Source: Sphaerotilus mobilis
GTDB lineage: Bacteria > Pseudomonadota > Gammaproteobacteria > Burkholderiales > Burkholderiaceae_C
Assembly (NCBI RefSeq): GCF_004216565.1
Contig: NZ_SGWV01000007.1
Location: 620,001 to 684,000, forward strand
DNA: 64,000 nt
Direction: 5' to 3'
Shown: positions 29,995 to 42,749 of the stretch, in pieces
How the letters are laid out: each line of letters begins with the position of its first letter
Position numbering within the stretch: position 1 is the stretch's first letter
Position numbers and translations under genes: made by a program
The notes under the pieces: model-generated
What the model saw: the letters and a program-made list of their open reading frames with translations, nothing else
What the model was told of the DNA's origin: nothing
Database searches by the model: none

Positions 29995-31674
29995 TCAGAG
30001 CACGATGCGGCGGAAGTCCGCCAGCAGCGATGCGAAGTAGACGTTGAAGCGAGCCGCCGCCGCGCCGTCGATGACGCGGTGATCCCACGACAGCGACAGC
30101 GGCAGGATCAGGCGCGGCTGGAAGGCCTTGCCATCCCACTTGGGCTCGATCGTGCTCTTGCACACGCCCATGATCGCGACCTCGGGGGCGTTGATGATCG
30201 GCGTGAAGTACTTGCCACCGATGCCGCCCAGCGACGAGATGCTGAAGCAGCCGCCGGTCATGTCGGCCGGGCCGAGCTTGCCGTCGCGGGCCTTCTTGGC
30301 CAGTTCGCCCATCTCGGTGCTGATCTGGAAGATGCCCTTCTTGTCGGCATCCTTGATCACCGGGACCACCAGGCCGTTGGGGGTGTCCGCCGCGAAGCCA
30401 ATGTGGAAGTAGTTCTTCAGCACCAGCGTGTCGCCGTCCAGCGAGGCGTTGAACTCGGGGAACTTCTTGAGCGCGGCCACGGCGGCCTTGATCATGAAGG
30501 CCAGCATCGTGACCTTGATGCCGCTCTTCTCGTTCTCCTTGTTGGTCTGGACGCGGAAGGCCTCCAGCTCGGTGATGTCGGCCTCGTCGTGGTTCGTGAC
30601 GTGCGGGATCACCACCCAGTTGCGGTGCAGGTTGGCACCGCTGATCTTCTTGATGCGCGAGAGATCGCGGCGCTCGACCGGGCCGAACTTCGCGAAGTCG
30701 ACCTGCGGCCACGGCAGCAGGCCGGGGAAGGCGCCACCAGCAGCGGCCGGCGCGGCGGCCGGGGCCTTGGCCTTCTGGGCTGCGGTCTGAACCGCGCCGC
30801 CCATCACGCCCTTGACGAAGCCCTGGATGTCGTCCTGGGTGATGCGGCCCTTGTAGCCCGTGCCCTTGACCTCGCCCAGCGGCACGCCCAGTTCGCGGGC
30901 GAACTTGCGGATCGACGGCGAGGCATGCGGCAGGTTGAGCTTCTGGGCAGTCGGGTCGTGGGCCGGCACGCTGGCGGCGGCGGCGGCCACCACCGGCGCG
31001 GCTGCAGCCACAGCGGATGCAGCGGCCGGAGCGGCAGCAGGCGTGGAAGCCGGGGCGGCGGCCGGGGCGGCCGGGGCAGCCGCGCCAACACCCTCGATCA
31101 CGGCGATCAGCGAGCCCTTGCTCACCTTGTCGCCGATCTTGATCTTCAGTTCCTTGAGCACACCGGCATGGCTCGACGGGATCTCCATCGAGGCCTTGTC
31201 GGACTCCACCGTGATCAGGCTCTGCTCGGCCTTGACGGTGTCACCGGGCTTGACCAGCAGCTCGATCACCGCCACCTCGGCGAAGTCGCCGATGTCGGGC
31301 ACGAAGATGTCGATCGGGCCGGCGGCGGCTGGCGCGGCAACCGCGGCAACCGCGGCAACCGCGGCGGCAGCGGGCGCTGCGGCCGGTGCAGCGGCAGGAG
31401 CCGCAGCGGCCGGCGCCGGAGCCGGAGCACCCGCACCCGCGACCTCCAGCAGCAGCAGCAAGGTGCCTTCGCTGACCTTGTCACCCATGGCGACCTTGAG
31501 TTCCTTGACCACGCCGGCATGCGACGAGGGGATCTCCATCGAGGCCTTGTCCGACTCGACCGTGATCAGGCTCTGTTCGGCCTTGATGGTGTCGCCGGGC
31601 TTGACCAGCAACTCGATGATCGCGACTTCCTTGAAATCCCCGATGTCGGGGACCTTCACTTCAACCAATGCCAT
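29995..31674 (-). CDS. aceF: Pyruvate dehydrogenase E2, dihydrolipoyl acetyltransferase
   Basis: Core subunit that transfers the acetyl group from lipoamide to CoA. The 559-residue protein has two lipoyl domains (lysines near residues 43 and about 163, each in [17 protein letters not shown]), joined by Ala/Pro linkers, a peripheral subunit-binding domain ([23 protein letters not shown], about 250-285), and the catalytic domain ending [18 protein letters not shown] with the active-site His. E. coli AceF has three lipoyl domains, so two here plus one on E3 is a redistributed set. It lies 21 bases after aceE. Confidence 0.97.
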   Translation of the reverse strand: MALVEVKVPDIGDFKEVAIIELLVKPGDTIKAEQSLITVESDKASMEIPSSHAGVVKELKVAMGDKVSEGTLLLLLEVAGAGAPAPAPAAAAPAAAPAAAPAAAAVAAVAAVAAPAAAGPIDIFVPDIGDFAEVAVIELLVKPGDTVKAEQSLITVESDKASMEIPSSHAGVLKELKIKIGDKVSKGSLIAVIEGVGAAAPAAPAAAPASTPAAAPAAASAVAAAAPVVAAAAASVPAHDPTAQKLNLPHASPSIRKFARELGVPLGEVKGTGYKGRITQDDIQGFVKGVMGGAVQTAAQKAKAPAAAPAAAGGAFPGLLPWPQVDFAKFGPVERRDLSRIKKISGANLHRNWVVIPHVTNHDEADITELEAFRVQTNKENEKSGIKVTMLAFMIKAAVAALKKFPEFNASLDGDTLVLKNYFHIGFAADTPNGLVVPVIKDADKKGIFQISTEMGELAKKARDGKLGPADMTGGCFSISSLGGIGGKYFTPIINAPEVAIMGVCKSTIEPKWDGKAFQPRLILPLSLSWDHRVIDGAAAARFNVYFASLLADFRRIVL

Positions 31675-31695
31675 GTTGTTGTCTCCGTTGCTGCG

Positions 31696-34404
31696 TCAGG
31701 CGTACAGCGGGTTGATCTTGTCGACGTTGATGCCGTACTTCTTGATCGCCTCGGCGACCTTGGCCACCGGCAGCAGGCCCTCGTCGGCGAGTGCCCGCAG
31801 CGCGGCCACGACGATGTAGTGGCGGTTGATCTCGAAGTGCTCGCGCAGCTTGCTGCGGAAGTCGCTGCGACCGAAGCCGTCGGTGCCCAGCACGGTGTAG
31901 CTCTGGCCCTTCGGAACAAAGGCGCGGATCTGCTCCGCATAGGCCTTCATGTAGTCGGTCGAGGCGATCACCGGACCGGCGTGCGGCGCCAGTTGCTCGG
32001 CGACGAAGGGCACACGCGCCTTCTCGGTCGGATGCAGCAGGTTCCAGCGCGCAGCAGCCTGGCCGTCGCGGCCCAGCTCGTTGAAGCTCGGGCAGCTCCA
32101 GACATTGGCCGACACGCCCCAGTCGGCGGCCAGCAACGTGCGGGCCGCCATGGATTCGCGCAGGATCGTGCCCGAGCCCAGCAGGTTGACGTTCAGCTTG
32201 CTGCCGGCGGCGCCCTTTTCGAGCAGGTACATGCCCTTGATGATCTGTTCCTCGGTGCCGGCGGTCAGGCCCGGCATCGGGTAGTTCTCGTTGAGCAGGG
32301 TCAGGTAATAGAAGACGTTTTCCTGCTTCTCGACCATGCGCTTGAGACCGTGCTGCATGATCACCGCGACCTCGTGGGCGAAGGTCGGGTCGTAGCTGAC
32401 GCAGTTCGGGATCGTGCCGGCCAGGATGTGGCTGTGGCCGTCCTCGTGCTGCAGGCCTTCGCCGTTCAACGTGGTCCGGCCGGACGTGCCGCCCAGCAGG
32501 AAGCCACGGGCCTGCATGTCACCCGCCGCCCAGGCCAGGTCGCCGATGCGCTGGAAGCCGAACATCGAGTAGTAGACGTAGAACGGCACCATGATGCGGT
32601 TGCTGGTGCTGTAGGACGTCGCCGCCGCGATCCAGCTGGACATGCCGCCGGCCTCGTTGATGCCTTCCTGCAGGATCTGGCCGGCCTTGTCCTCGCGGTA
32701 GTACATGACCTGGTCCTTGTCGACCGGGGTGTACTGCTGACCTGCGGGGTTGTAGATGCCGACCTGGCGGAACAGGCCTTCCATGCCGAAGGTGCGTGCC
32801 TCGTCGACCAGGATGGGCACGACGCGCGGGCCGAGCGCCTGGTCACGCAGCAGTTGCGTCAGGAAGCGCACATAGGCCTGGGTGGTCGAGATCTCGCGGC
32901 CTTCGGCGGTCGGGTCCAGCACTGCCTTGAAAGTTTCCAGCGCCGGCACCGTGAAGCTCTCGTCGGCCTTGGTGCGGCGGTGCGGCAGATAGCCGCCGAG
33001 TGCCTTGCGACGCTCGTGCAGGTACTGCATCTCCGGGGTGTCGTCGGCCGGCTTGTAGAACGGGATCTTGGCGAGTTCGCTGTCCGGCACCGGGATGTTG
33101 AAGCGGTCGCGGAAGATCTTGATGTCCTCGTCGGTCAGCTTCTTGGTCTGGTGGACGGTGTTCTTGCCCTCGCCGACCTTGCCCATGCCGAAGCCCTTGA
33201 CGGTCTTGATCAGCAGCACCGTCGGCTGGCCCTTGGTGTTGACCGCCTGGTGGTAGGCCGCATAGACCTTCTGCGGGTCGTGGCCGCCACGGCGCAGGTT
33301 CCAGATGTCGTCGTCGCTCAGGTGCGCGACCATCTCCAGCGTGCGCGGGTCACGGCCGAAGAAGTGCTTGCGGACGTAGGCGCCGTCGTTGGCCTTGAAG
33401 GCCTGGTAGTCGCCGTCGAGCGTGTCCATCATCAGCTTGCGCAGGGCGCCGTCCTTGTCGCGCGCCAGCAGCGGGTCCCAGTTGCTGCCCCACAGCAGCT
33501 TGATGACGTTCCAGCCAGCACCGCGGAACTCGCTCTCGAGCTCCTGGATGATCTTGCCGTTGCCGCGCACCGGGCCGTCCAGTCGCTGCAGGTTGCAGTT
33601 GATGACGAAGACGAGGTTGTCGAGGTTCTCGCGTGCGGCCAGACCGATCGCGCCGAGCGATTCGACCTCGTCCATCTCGCCGTCACCGCAGAAGACCCAG
33701 ACCTTGCGGTTCTCGGTGTTGGCGATGCCGCGGGCGTGCAGGTACTTCAGGAAGCGGGCCTGGTAGATCGCCATCAAGGGGCCCAGGCCCATCGAGACGG
33801 TCGGGAACTGCCAGAACTCGGGCATCAGCTTCGGGTGCGGGTAGCTCGACAGGCCCTTGCCGTCGACTTCCTGGCGGAAGTTCAGCAGCTGTTCCTCGCT
33901 CAGACGGCCTTCGAGGTACGCGCGGGCATAGACGCCCGGTGAGACGTGACCCTGGATGTAGAGGCAATCACCCCCGTGGTTCTCGCTCTCGGCGTGCCAG
34001 AAGTGGTTGAAGCCCGCGCCGAACATGTGGGCCAGCGAGGCGAAGGAGCCGATGTGGCCGCCCAGGTCACCGCCGTCCTCGGGGTTGTGGCGGTTGGCCT
34101 TCACGACCATCGCCATCGCGTTCCAGCGCATGTAGGCGCGCAGGCGTTCCTCGATCTCGATGTTGCCGGGGCAGCGCGCTTCCTGGTTCGGCTCGATCGT
34201 GTTGACGTAGCCGGTGTTGGCCGAGAACGGCATGTCGATGCTGTTCTGGCGGGCGTGCTCCAGCAGGTCTTCGAGCAGCTGGTGGGCGCGCTCGCCGCCC
34301 TCGGCCTGGATGACGGCGCTGAGGGCATCGAGCCACTCTCGGGTTTCCTGGTTCAGGGCGTTTACATCGGCCTGACTGGGCTGGCTCTGTGGCTGGGCGG
34401 ACAT
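31696..34404 (-). CDS. aceE: Pyruvate dehydrogenase E1 (homodimeric type)
   Basis: Thiamine-diphosphate enzyme that decarboxylates pyruvate and acetylates E2. The 902-residue protein is the single-chain alpha2 type. It contains GGDLGGHIGSFASLAHMFGAG near residue 115, the ThDP site VFCGDGEMDEVESLG with the downstream INCNLQRLDGPV, and the late FVPKGQSYTVLGTDGFGRSD region. The ATG at 34404 has AGAGGAG 9 bases upstream; the frame stays open far upstream, but those residues lie inside the divergent kinase gene and are not coding. First gene of the leftward PDH operon, divergent from a histidine kinase. Confidence 0.97.
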   Translation of the reverse strand: MSAQPQSQPSQADVNALNQETREWLDALSAVIQAEGGERAHQLLEDLLEHARQNSIDMPFSANTGYVNTIEPNQEARCPGNIEIEERLRAYMRWNAMAMVVKANRHNPEDGGDLGGHIGSFASLAHMFGAGFNHFWHAESENHGGDCLYIQGHVSPGVYARAYLEGRLSEEQLLNFRQEVDGKGLSSYPHPKLMPEFWQFPTVSMGLGPLMAIYQARFLKYLHARGIANTENRKVWVFCGDGEMDEVESLGAIGLAARENLDNLVFVINCNLQRLDGPVRGNGKIIQELESEFRGAGWNVIKLLWGSNWDPLLARDKDGALRKLMMDTLDGDYQAFKANDGAYVRKHFFGRDPRTLEMVAHLSDDDIWNLRRGGHDPQKVYAAYHQAVNTKGQPTVLLIKTVKGFGMGKVGEGKNTVHQTKKLTDEDIKIFRDRFNIPVPDSELAKIPFYKPADDTPEMQYLHERRKALGGYLPHRRTKADESFTVPALETFKAVLDPTAEGREISTTQAYVRFLTQLLRDQALGPRVVPILVDEARTFGMEGLFRQVGIYNPAGQQYTPVDKDQVMYYREDKAGQILQEGINEAGGMSSWIAAATSYSTSNRIMVPFYVYYSMFGFQRIGDLAWAAGDMQARGFLLGGTSGRTTLNGEGLQHEDGHSHILAGTIPNCVSYDPTFAHEVAVIMQHGLKRMVEKQENVFYYLTLLNENYPMPGLTAGTEEQIIKGMYLLEKGAAGSKLNVNLLGSGTILRESMAARTLLAADWGVSANVWSCPSFNELGRDGQAAARWNLLHPTEKARVPFVAEQLAPHAGPVIASTDYMKAYAEQIRAFVPKGQSYTVLGTDGFGRSDFRSKLREHFEINRHYIVVAALRALADEGLLPVAKVAEAIKKYGINVDKINPLYA

Positions 34405-34504
34405 GCAGTCTCCTCTGGGGGCGTCTCGGGGGGCGTCTTGAAGCCCCGCACCACGCGAGGCCGGCCGCAGTGTTGCACAAGAGGATGCGAATTTCAAATC
34501 GTGC

Positions 34505-34548
34505 CGAACGATTTCACTATATGAAATGCACGCACGAACGATCGTTCG
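34505..34548. promoter_or_regulatory. Two palindromes in the aceE / histidine kinase divergent promoter region
   Basis: ATTTCA-CTATA-TGAAAT (34511-34527) is a perfect 6+6 inverted repeat, and CGAACGATCGTTCG (34535-34548) is a perfect 14-bp palindrome of the TetR-operator style. CGAACGAT recurs at 34505-34512, 30 bases from its second copy. On the minus strand the first palindrome contains TATAGT, a good -10 for aceE, so a bound repressor could block the promoter. The binding proteins are not identifiable here. Confidence 0.6.
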
Positions 34549-34596
34549 CTGGAGGGCGATCGACGAGACCCGCAGGGCGACACGGATAATTCGGCG

Positions 34597-37200
34597 ATGA
34601 GCGATCGACGACTTTCCACCGCACCCGGCAGTCCACCCCGGGTCCGGCCGCGCCGCCTGTTCTGGACCTGGTGGCGGGGCATGTCGCCGGCCCGGCAGGA
34701 CCGGGTGGCGACCCTCGCACCGCTCCTGTCGGTGCTGCTGTTCCTGGCCGCGATCGTGGCCGCGTTCTGGTACCTGCGCAATGAGGAAGTCGAGCGGGAG
34801 ATCGAGTCGGTCCGGCGCGATGCCGAACTGGTCCAGCAGCAGATCCGGCTGCGCCTGATCGAGAACCAGGAGCAGTTCGTGCGCGTCGCCCGCGAGGTGA
34901 TGCAGCGCAGCGCCGACAAGGGTCATTTCGACACCCAGGCCGAGGCGCTGTTGCGCACCCGGCCCGAGATCATCGGCATCAGCTGGCTGGGCGCCGCCCA
35001 GCAGACCCGGGCCCGCATGATCTCGCCCGATCTGGCCGGCGCCCTGCCCCACCTGGCGCTCGCCGGCCCGAACCTGCCGCTGCCCGATGCCGCCCGGCTG
35101 GCCTTCAACGACGCCCGCGAGCTGCGCCTGCCGACCTACTCGCTGCCCTTCATCCACGACGAGCGCATCGGCGTGGTCCAGCTGCACGTGCCCTTGATCG
35201 ACCACGGCGCCTTTGTCGGCACCTTGATGGTCGAGTACTCGATCGAGGCCCTGCTGCGCTACTTCGTGCCAGTCGACGTGCAGCAGCGCCACGTCATCAG
35301 CCTGCTCGACGGCAGCGACAAGGTGCTGGCCAGCACGATGGCCAGCCAGCCCGGCCGCAGCCGCGGCAAGCTGATCTATGACGTCAGCTTCGGCACCGTC
35401 GGCCAAGGTCTGACGCTGCGCGGCGAGGGCTACCGCACGTCCTTCGGCCTGATCGGCAACACGCTGTTCTGGATGGTGCTGGCGCTGTCGGTGCTGACGG
35501 TCTGGATGCTGCTCGGCACCTGGCGCCACATGCGCCGACGCCTGCAGATCCAGGGCGCGCTGGTGCAGGAAACAAACTTCCGCCGGGCCATGGAGAACTC
35601 GATGCTGACCGGCATGCGGGCGATGGACCAGGACGGCCGCATCACCTACGTCAACCCGGCCTTCTGCGCCATGACCGGCTTCAGCGAGGCCGAACTGATC
35701 GGCCGCATGCCGCCCTACCCGACCTGGCCGCCCGACCGCATCGAGGAAAACAGCCGGCTGCTGACCCAGGAACTGGCCGGCCGCAGCCCGGCTGGCGGCA
35801 TCGAGGTCAAGGTGCTGCGCAAGGACGGCACGCAGTTCGACGCCCGCATGTATGTCTCGCCGCTGATCGACTCGCGCGGCCAGCAGACCGGCTGGATGAC
35901 CTCGATGACCAACATCACCGAGGCCAAGCGCATCCGCGACCAGCTGACCGCCTCGCACGAGCGCTTCACCACCGTGCTCGAAGGGCTGGATGCGGCCGTG
36001 TCGGTGCTGGCCGTGCAGAACAGCGAGCTGCTGTTCGCCAACCGGTCCTACCGGCTCTGGTTCGGCGGCGATGCCCACTGGCATGCCCTGCTCGCGGGCA
36101 TGCACGCGGCCGACGGGGCGGCCGAGGGCGAAGGCGTCGATGACGTCGACGGCCTGGGCGGCCTGCCCACCGCCGAGCTGACCGATGCCAGCGCCGACAC
36201 CCGCGAGGTCTACGTCGACACGCTCGAGAAGTGGTTCGACGTGCGCGCCCGCTACCTGCAGTGGACCGACGGCCGGCTGGCGCAGATGCTCATCGCCACC
36301 GATATCACCGCACGTCGCCGCATCGAGGAACTGGCCGCCCAGCAGGCCGAACGGGCCCAGGTGACCAGCCGGCTGGTGACGATGGGCGAGATGGCGTCCT
36401 CGGTGGCTCACGAGCTGAACCAGCCGCTGGCGGCCATCAGCAACTACTGCAACGGCATCATCTCGCGCCACAAGGCCGGCAAGCTGACCGACGAGGACCT
36501 GCTGTCGGCGCTGGAGAAGACCAGCCGCCAGGCGCTGCGGGCCGGGCAGATCATCCACCGCATCCGCGCCTTCGTGAAACGCAGCGAGCCGCAGCGCCAG
36601 GAGGCCCGCGCCACCGACATCGTCGAGGACGCGGTCGAGCTGGCCGGCATCGAACTGCGCCGCCGCAACATCACGCTGCACACCTACGTGGCACAGCGCC
36701 TGCCGGTGCTGCAGGTCGACCCGATCCTGATCGAGCAGGTGCTGCTCAACCTGATCAAGAACGCCGCCGAGGCCATCGACGGCGCGCAGCTGCCGCCCAA
36801 GCGCCGCTACATCGAGCTGCGCGTGGTGCCGCGCCACACCCCCGAAATGGGGGGCGTGATCGAGTTCAGCGTCAGCGACAACGGCCCCGGTCTGAAAGAG
36901 GAAGTGATCAACCGGCTCTACGAGGCCTTCTTCTCGACCAAGACCGAAGGCCTGGGCATCGGCCTGTCGCTGTGCCGCTCGATCGTCGAGTCGCACCAGG
37001 GTCGGATCAAGGCGGAGAACCTCTACAATTCCGGCCTCGTGACGGGCTGCCGTTTCACGGTCCTGCTGCCGGTGCAGTCCTCGGTCAATGCTTCGATGAG
37101 TGCCTCCATGAGTGCCTCGATGAGCACATCGCCGCCCCCCCTGCCAGCCGCCCCGCAGAACCCCGTCGATTCCCCCACCAAGTCCACCGAGTCCTCATGA
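34597..37200 (+). CDS. Membrane sensor histidine kinase with periplasmic sensor and two PAS domains
   Basis: An 867-residue kinase. Hydrophobic helices at about 40-60 and 283-308 bracket a ~220-residue periplasmic sensor of Cache-like appearance. Cytoplasmic PAS domains occupy about 328-445 (NSMLTGMRAMDQDGRITYVN) and 455-585. The dimerisation/phosphoacceptor helix has H605 in SSVAHELNQPLAAISNYCNG, and the ATPase domain has the N-box NLIKNAAEAIDG, DNGPGL and GLGIGLSLCRSIVESHQG. This H-E-L-N-Q-P-L subgroup resembles FixL/DctB/TodS-type kinases. A short Met/Ser-rich repeat (SVNASMSASMSASMSTS) sits at the C-terminus. Its stop overlaps the response regulator start. It is divergent from aceE, so control of PDH is an attractive guess. 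Confidence 0.92.
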   Translation: MSDRRLSTAPGSPPRVRPRRLFWTWWRGMSPARQDRVATLAPLLSVLLFLAAIVAAFWYLRNEEVEREIESVRRDAELVQQQIRLRLIENQEQFVRVAREVMQRSADKGHFDTQAEALLRTRPEIIGISWLGAAQQTRARMISPDLAGALPHLALAGPNLPLPDAARLAFNDARELRLPTYSLPFIHDERIGVVQLHVPLIDHGAFVGTLMVEYSIEALLRYFVPVDVQQRHVISLLDGSDKVLASTMASQPGRSRGKLIYDVSFGTVGQGLTLRGEGYRTSFGLIGNTLFWMVLALSVLTVWMLLGTWRHMRRRLQIQGALVQETNFRRAMENSMLTGMRAMDQDGRITYVNPAFCAMTGFSEAELIGRMPPYPTWPPDRIEENSRLLTQELAGRSPAGGIEVKVLRKDGTQFDARMYVSPLIDSRGQQTGWMTSMTNITEAKRIRDQLTASHERFTTVLEGLDAAVSVLAVQNSELLFANRSYRLWFGGDAHWHALLAGMHAADGAAEGEGVDDVDGLGGLPTAELTDASADTREVYVDTLEKWFDVRARYLQWTDGRLAQMLIATDITARRRIEELAAQQAERAQVTSRLVTMGEMASSVAHELNQPLAAISNYCNGIISRHKAGKLTDEDLLSALEKTSRQALRAGQIIHRIRAFVKRSEPQRQEARATDIVEDAVELAGIELRRRNITLHTYVAQRLPVLQVDPILIEQVLLNLIKNAAEAIDGAQLPPKRRYIELRVVPRHTPEMGGVIEFSVSDNGPGLKEEVINRLYEAFFSTKTEGLGIGLSLCRSIVESHQGRIKAENLYNSGLVTGCRFTVLLPVQSSVNASMSASMSASMSTSPPPLPAAPQNPVDSPTKSTESS

Positions 37201-37820
37201 GCCTGATCCCCAAGAAAGGTACGGTCTACGTCGTCGATGACGACGAGGCTGTTCGCGACTCCCTTCAATGGCTGCTCGAAGGCAAGGACTACCGGGTCAA
37301 GTGCTTCGACTCCGCCGAAGCCTTCCTCTCCCGCTTCGACCCGCGCGAGGTGGCCTGCCTGATCGCCGACATCCGCATGGACGGCATGACTGGGCTGGAA
37401 CTGCAGGACCGCCTGCTCGAACGCAAGAGCCCGCTGCCCATCGTCTTCATCACCGGCCACGGCGACGTGCCGATGGCGGTCACGACGATGAAGAAGGGCG
37501 CCGAGGACTTCATCGAAAAGCCCTTCAAGGAAGACGAGCTGGTCACGCTGGTCGAGCGCATGCTGGACCGGGCCCGCTCCTCGTTCTCGCACCACCAGGA
37601 ACAGGCCAGCCGTGACGCGCTGCTGGCCCGCCTGACGACCCGCGAGGCGCAGGTGCTCGAACGCATCGTCGCCGGCCGCCTGAACAAGCAGATCGCCGAC
37701 GACCTCGGCATCAGCATCAAGACGGTCGAGGCGCACCGCGCCAACATCATGGAAAAGCTCAACGCCAACACCGTGGCGGACCTGCTGAAGATCGCGCTGG
37801 GCGCGGCCGCCAAGGTCTGA
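37197..37820 (+). CDS. FixJ/NarL-type response regulator
   Basis: A 207-residue regulator with a receiver domain (acidic pocket VVDDDEAV at residues 12-19, phosphoacceptor D58 in [13 protein letters not shown]108-region [10 protein letters not shown]) and a C-terminal LuxR-type helix-turn-helix ([43 protein letters not shown]). The ATG overlaps the kinase stop (ATGA), so this is its cognate partner. Close relatives are FixJ and TodT. Target genes are not shown; the palindromes next to aceE are candidates. Confidence 0.94.
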   Translation: MSLIPKKGTVYVVDDDEAVRDSLQWLLEGKDYRVKCFDSAEAFLSRFDPREVACLIADIRMDGMTGLELQDRLLERKSPLPIVFITGHGDVPMAVTTMKKGAEDFIEKPFKEDELVTLVERMLDRARSSFSHHQEQASRDALLARLTTREAQVLERIVAGRLNKQIADDLGISIKTVEAHRANIMEKLNANTVADLLKIALGAAAKV

Positions 37821-37835
37821 ACATCTTTGAGCCAA

Positions 37836-37868
37836 CGAGAGGCCGCCTTGCGCGGCCTCTCGTGTTTT
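37836..37868 (+). terminator. Rho-independent terminator after the kinase/regulator pair
   Basis: CGAGAGGCCG (37836-37845) and CGGCCTCTCG (37853-37862) form a perfect 10-bp stem with a 7-base loop, followed by TGTTTT. It separates the two-component pair from folD. Confidence 0.88.
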
Positions 37869-37912
37869 CATCCCCGGTTTTCCCGAACCCTTACCCGCAG
37901 ACAAGCAAGTCC

Positions 37913-38761
37913 ATGAGCGCCCAACTGATCGACGGCAACGCCCTTTCCCGCCAGCTCCGCGCCGATGTCGCGCAACGGGCCGCCGCCTTGGGCGTGCGTG
38001 GCATCACGCCCGGCCTGGCCGTGATCCTGGTCGGCGACAACCCGGCCAGCGCGGTCTATGTGCGCAACAAGGTCAAGGCCTGCGCCGAGAGCGGCCTGCA
38101 TTCGGTGCTGGAGCGCCATGAGGCCTCGATGACCCAAGCCGAGCTGCTCGCACGCATCGATGCCCTGAACAAGGACCCGAGCATCCACGGCATCCTGGTC
38201 CAGCTGCCGCTGCCCGGACACATCGACGACCACGCGGTGATCGAGGCCATCGCGCCGGACAAGGACGTCGACGGCTTCCACGTCGCCAGCGCCGGCGCCC
38301 TGATGGTCGGCGAGCAGGGCTTCAAGGCCTGCACGCCCTATGGCTGCATGAAGATGCTCGAATCCATCGGCCGGAAGGACCTGCGCGGCCAGCATGCGGT
38401 GGTGATCGGCCGCAGCAACATCGTCGGCAAGCCCATGGCGATGATGCTGCTGGCCGCCAACGCCACCGTGACGGTCTGCCACAGCGGCACCGCCGACCTG
38501 GCCCACCACACCCGTGAGGCCGACATCGTGGTCGCGGCGGTGGGCAAGCGCAACGTGCTGACGGCCGACATGGTCAAGCCCGGCGCCGTCGTCATCGACG
38601 TCGGCATGAACCGCAACGACGAGGGCAAGCTCTGCGGTGACGTCGACTTCGAGGCCGTCAAGCACATCGCCGGCTGGATCACCCCGGTGCCCGGCGGCGT
38701 CGGCCCGATGACGATCACGATGCTGCTGGTCAACACGATCGAGGCGGCCGAGCGGGGCTGA
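37913..38761 (+). CDS. folD: Methylenetetrahydrofolate dehydrogenase / cyclohydrolase
   Basis: Bifunctional one-carbon enzyme that oxidises 5,10-methylene-THF to methenyl-THF (NADP) and hydrolyses it to 10-formyl-THF. The 282-residue protein contains [19 protein letters not shown] with the YxxxK catalytic lysine, the substrate segment [19 protein letters not shown], the Rossmann motif [17 protein letters not shown] and the C-terminal signature [16 protein letters not shown]. An earlier in-frame start exists, but the ATG at 37913 fits the family length. It is close to formate genes only in the broad sense and is probably monocistronic. Confidence 0.97.
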   Translation: MSAQLIDGNALSRQLRADVAQRAAALGVRGITPGLAVILVGDNPASAVYVRNKVKACAESGLHSVLERHEASMTQAELLARIDALNKDPSIHGILVQLPLPGHIDDHAVIEAIAPDKDVDGFHVASAGALMVGEQGFKACTPYGCMKMLESIGRKDLRGQHAVVIGRSNIVGKPMAMMLLAANATVTVCHSGTADLAHHTREADIVVAAVGKRNVLTADMVKPGAVVIDVGMNRNDEGKLCGDVDFEAVKHIAGWITPVPGGVGPMTITMLLVNTIEAAERG

Positions 38762-38767
38762 GGGCGC

Positions 38768-40750
<1,983 letters not shown>

Positions 40751-40836
40751 GGGCGGGTCTCCAGGACGTCCTGTCATCGGGCACCTTGACTGTCGGCGAG
40801 CCCGGTTCGTCGGGCCATCGCGCAGATTCCCGCAGC

Positions 40837-40861
40837 CACCTGTCCCGCTTCGAGACAGGTG
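40837..40861 (+). promoter_or_regulatory. Palindromic upstream activator site, probable AcoR-type binding site
   Basis: CACCTGTC (40837-40844) and GACAGGTG (40854-40861) are perfect inverted repeats around a 9-base spacer. The site is centred about 125 bases upstream of the -24/-12 promoter at 40972, a normal enhancer distance for a sigma-54 activator. The adjacent regulator is the obvious candidate ligand protein. Confidence 0.65.
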
Positions 40862-40971
40862 TGCCACGGGACCGGCACAGCGGTGCAGTCTGGGGCCGCG
40901 ACCACGGGCGCTGCTTGCGCGGGATCAGCAAGGGAACGGCCTTTCCTGTCGAACCCACGGGCCGGCAGACC

Positions 40972-40986
40972 TGGCACGGCCGATGC
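40972..40986 (+). promoter_or_regulatory. Sigma-54 (-24/-12) promoter of the aldehyde dehydrogenase gene
   Basis: TGGCACGGCCGATGC matches the sigma-54 consensus TGGCAC-N5-TTGC at all but one position, with GG (40973-40974) and GC (40985-40986) exactly 10 bases apart. The start would be near 40998, about 40 bases before the ATG. Together with the sigma-54 activator gene next door it makes a coherent regulatory unit. Confidence 0.85.
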
Positions 40987-41037
40987 GAAAGAGGCTGCGG
41001 ACCCAGACGGTTCTTCCACCCCTCAGAGGAGACATCC

Positions 41038-42558
<1,521 letters not shown>

Positions 42559-42609
42559 TCGACTGATCGGCGAAGCCCACCCCCCGACGGCCCTCGGCCG
42601 TCGCTTCCA

Positions 42610-42643
42610 GCCGCACGCGACCACCCGGTCCGTGCGGCTTTGT
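42610..42643 (+). terminator. Terminator after the aldehyde dehydrogenase gene
   Basis: GCCGCAC (42610-42616) and GTGCGGC (42632-42638) form a stem followed by TTTGTT. A second palindrome, CGACGGCC-CTC-GGCCGTCG (42585-42603), lies just upstream. The loop of the main hairpin is long (15 bases), so strength is uncertain. Confidence 0.6.
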
Positions 42644-42749
42644 TCATGGCGCCTCGACAGCAGGGACTTGTGCATCGCGCCGATAGGCCCAAATGGCGTC
42701 AGGGCAGCACACGGCTGTCAGAGAATCCGCCATCCCCTGCACGAGACCC

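Noticed and set aside
29980-33942. Very long open frame on the plus strand (about 1,320 codons) opposite aceF and aceE
   Set aside because: It is antisense to genes with clear motifs, contains low-complexity repeats of H/D/R/L/V residues typical of high-GC shadows, and has no ribosome site or domain.
34405-36996. Upstream extension of the aceE frame by about 860 codons
   Set aside because: The extra residues are antisense to the histidine kinase. AceE has a clear start at 34404 with a strong Shine-Dalgarno sequence.
37092-37190. Met/Ser-rich repeat at the kinase C-terminus as a separate small gene
   Set aside because: It is in frame with the kinase and ends at the kinase stop that overlaps the response regulator start.
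40876-40895. Second sigma-54-like sequence (CGGCACAGCGGTGCA)
   Set aside because: The GG and GC elements are 9 bases apart instead of 10 and the T of TGG is missing. The site at 40972 is much better.
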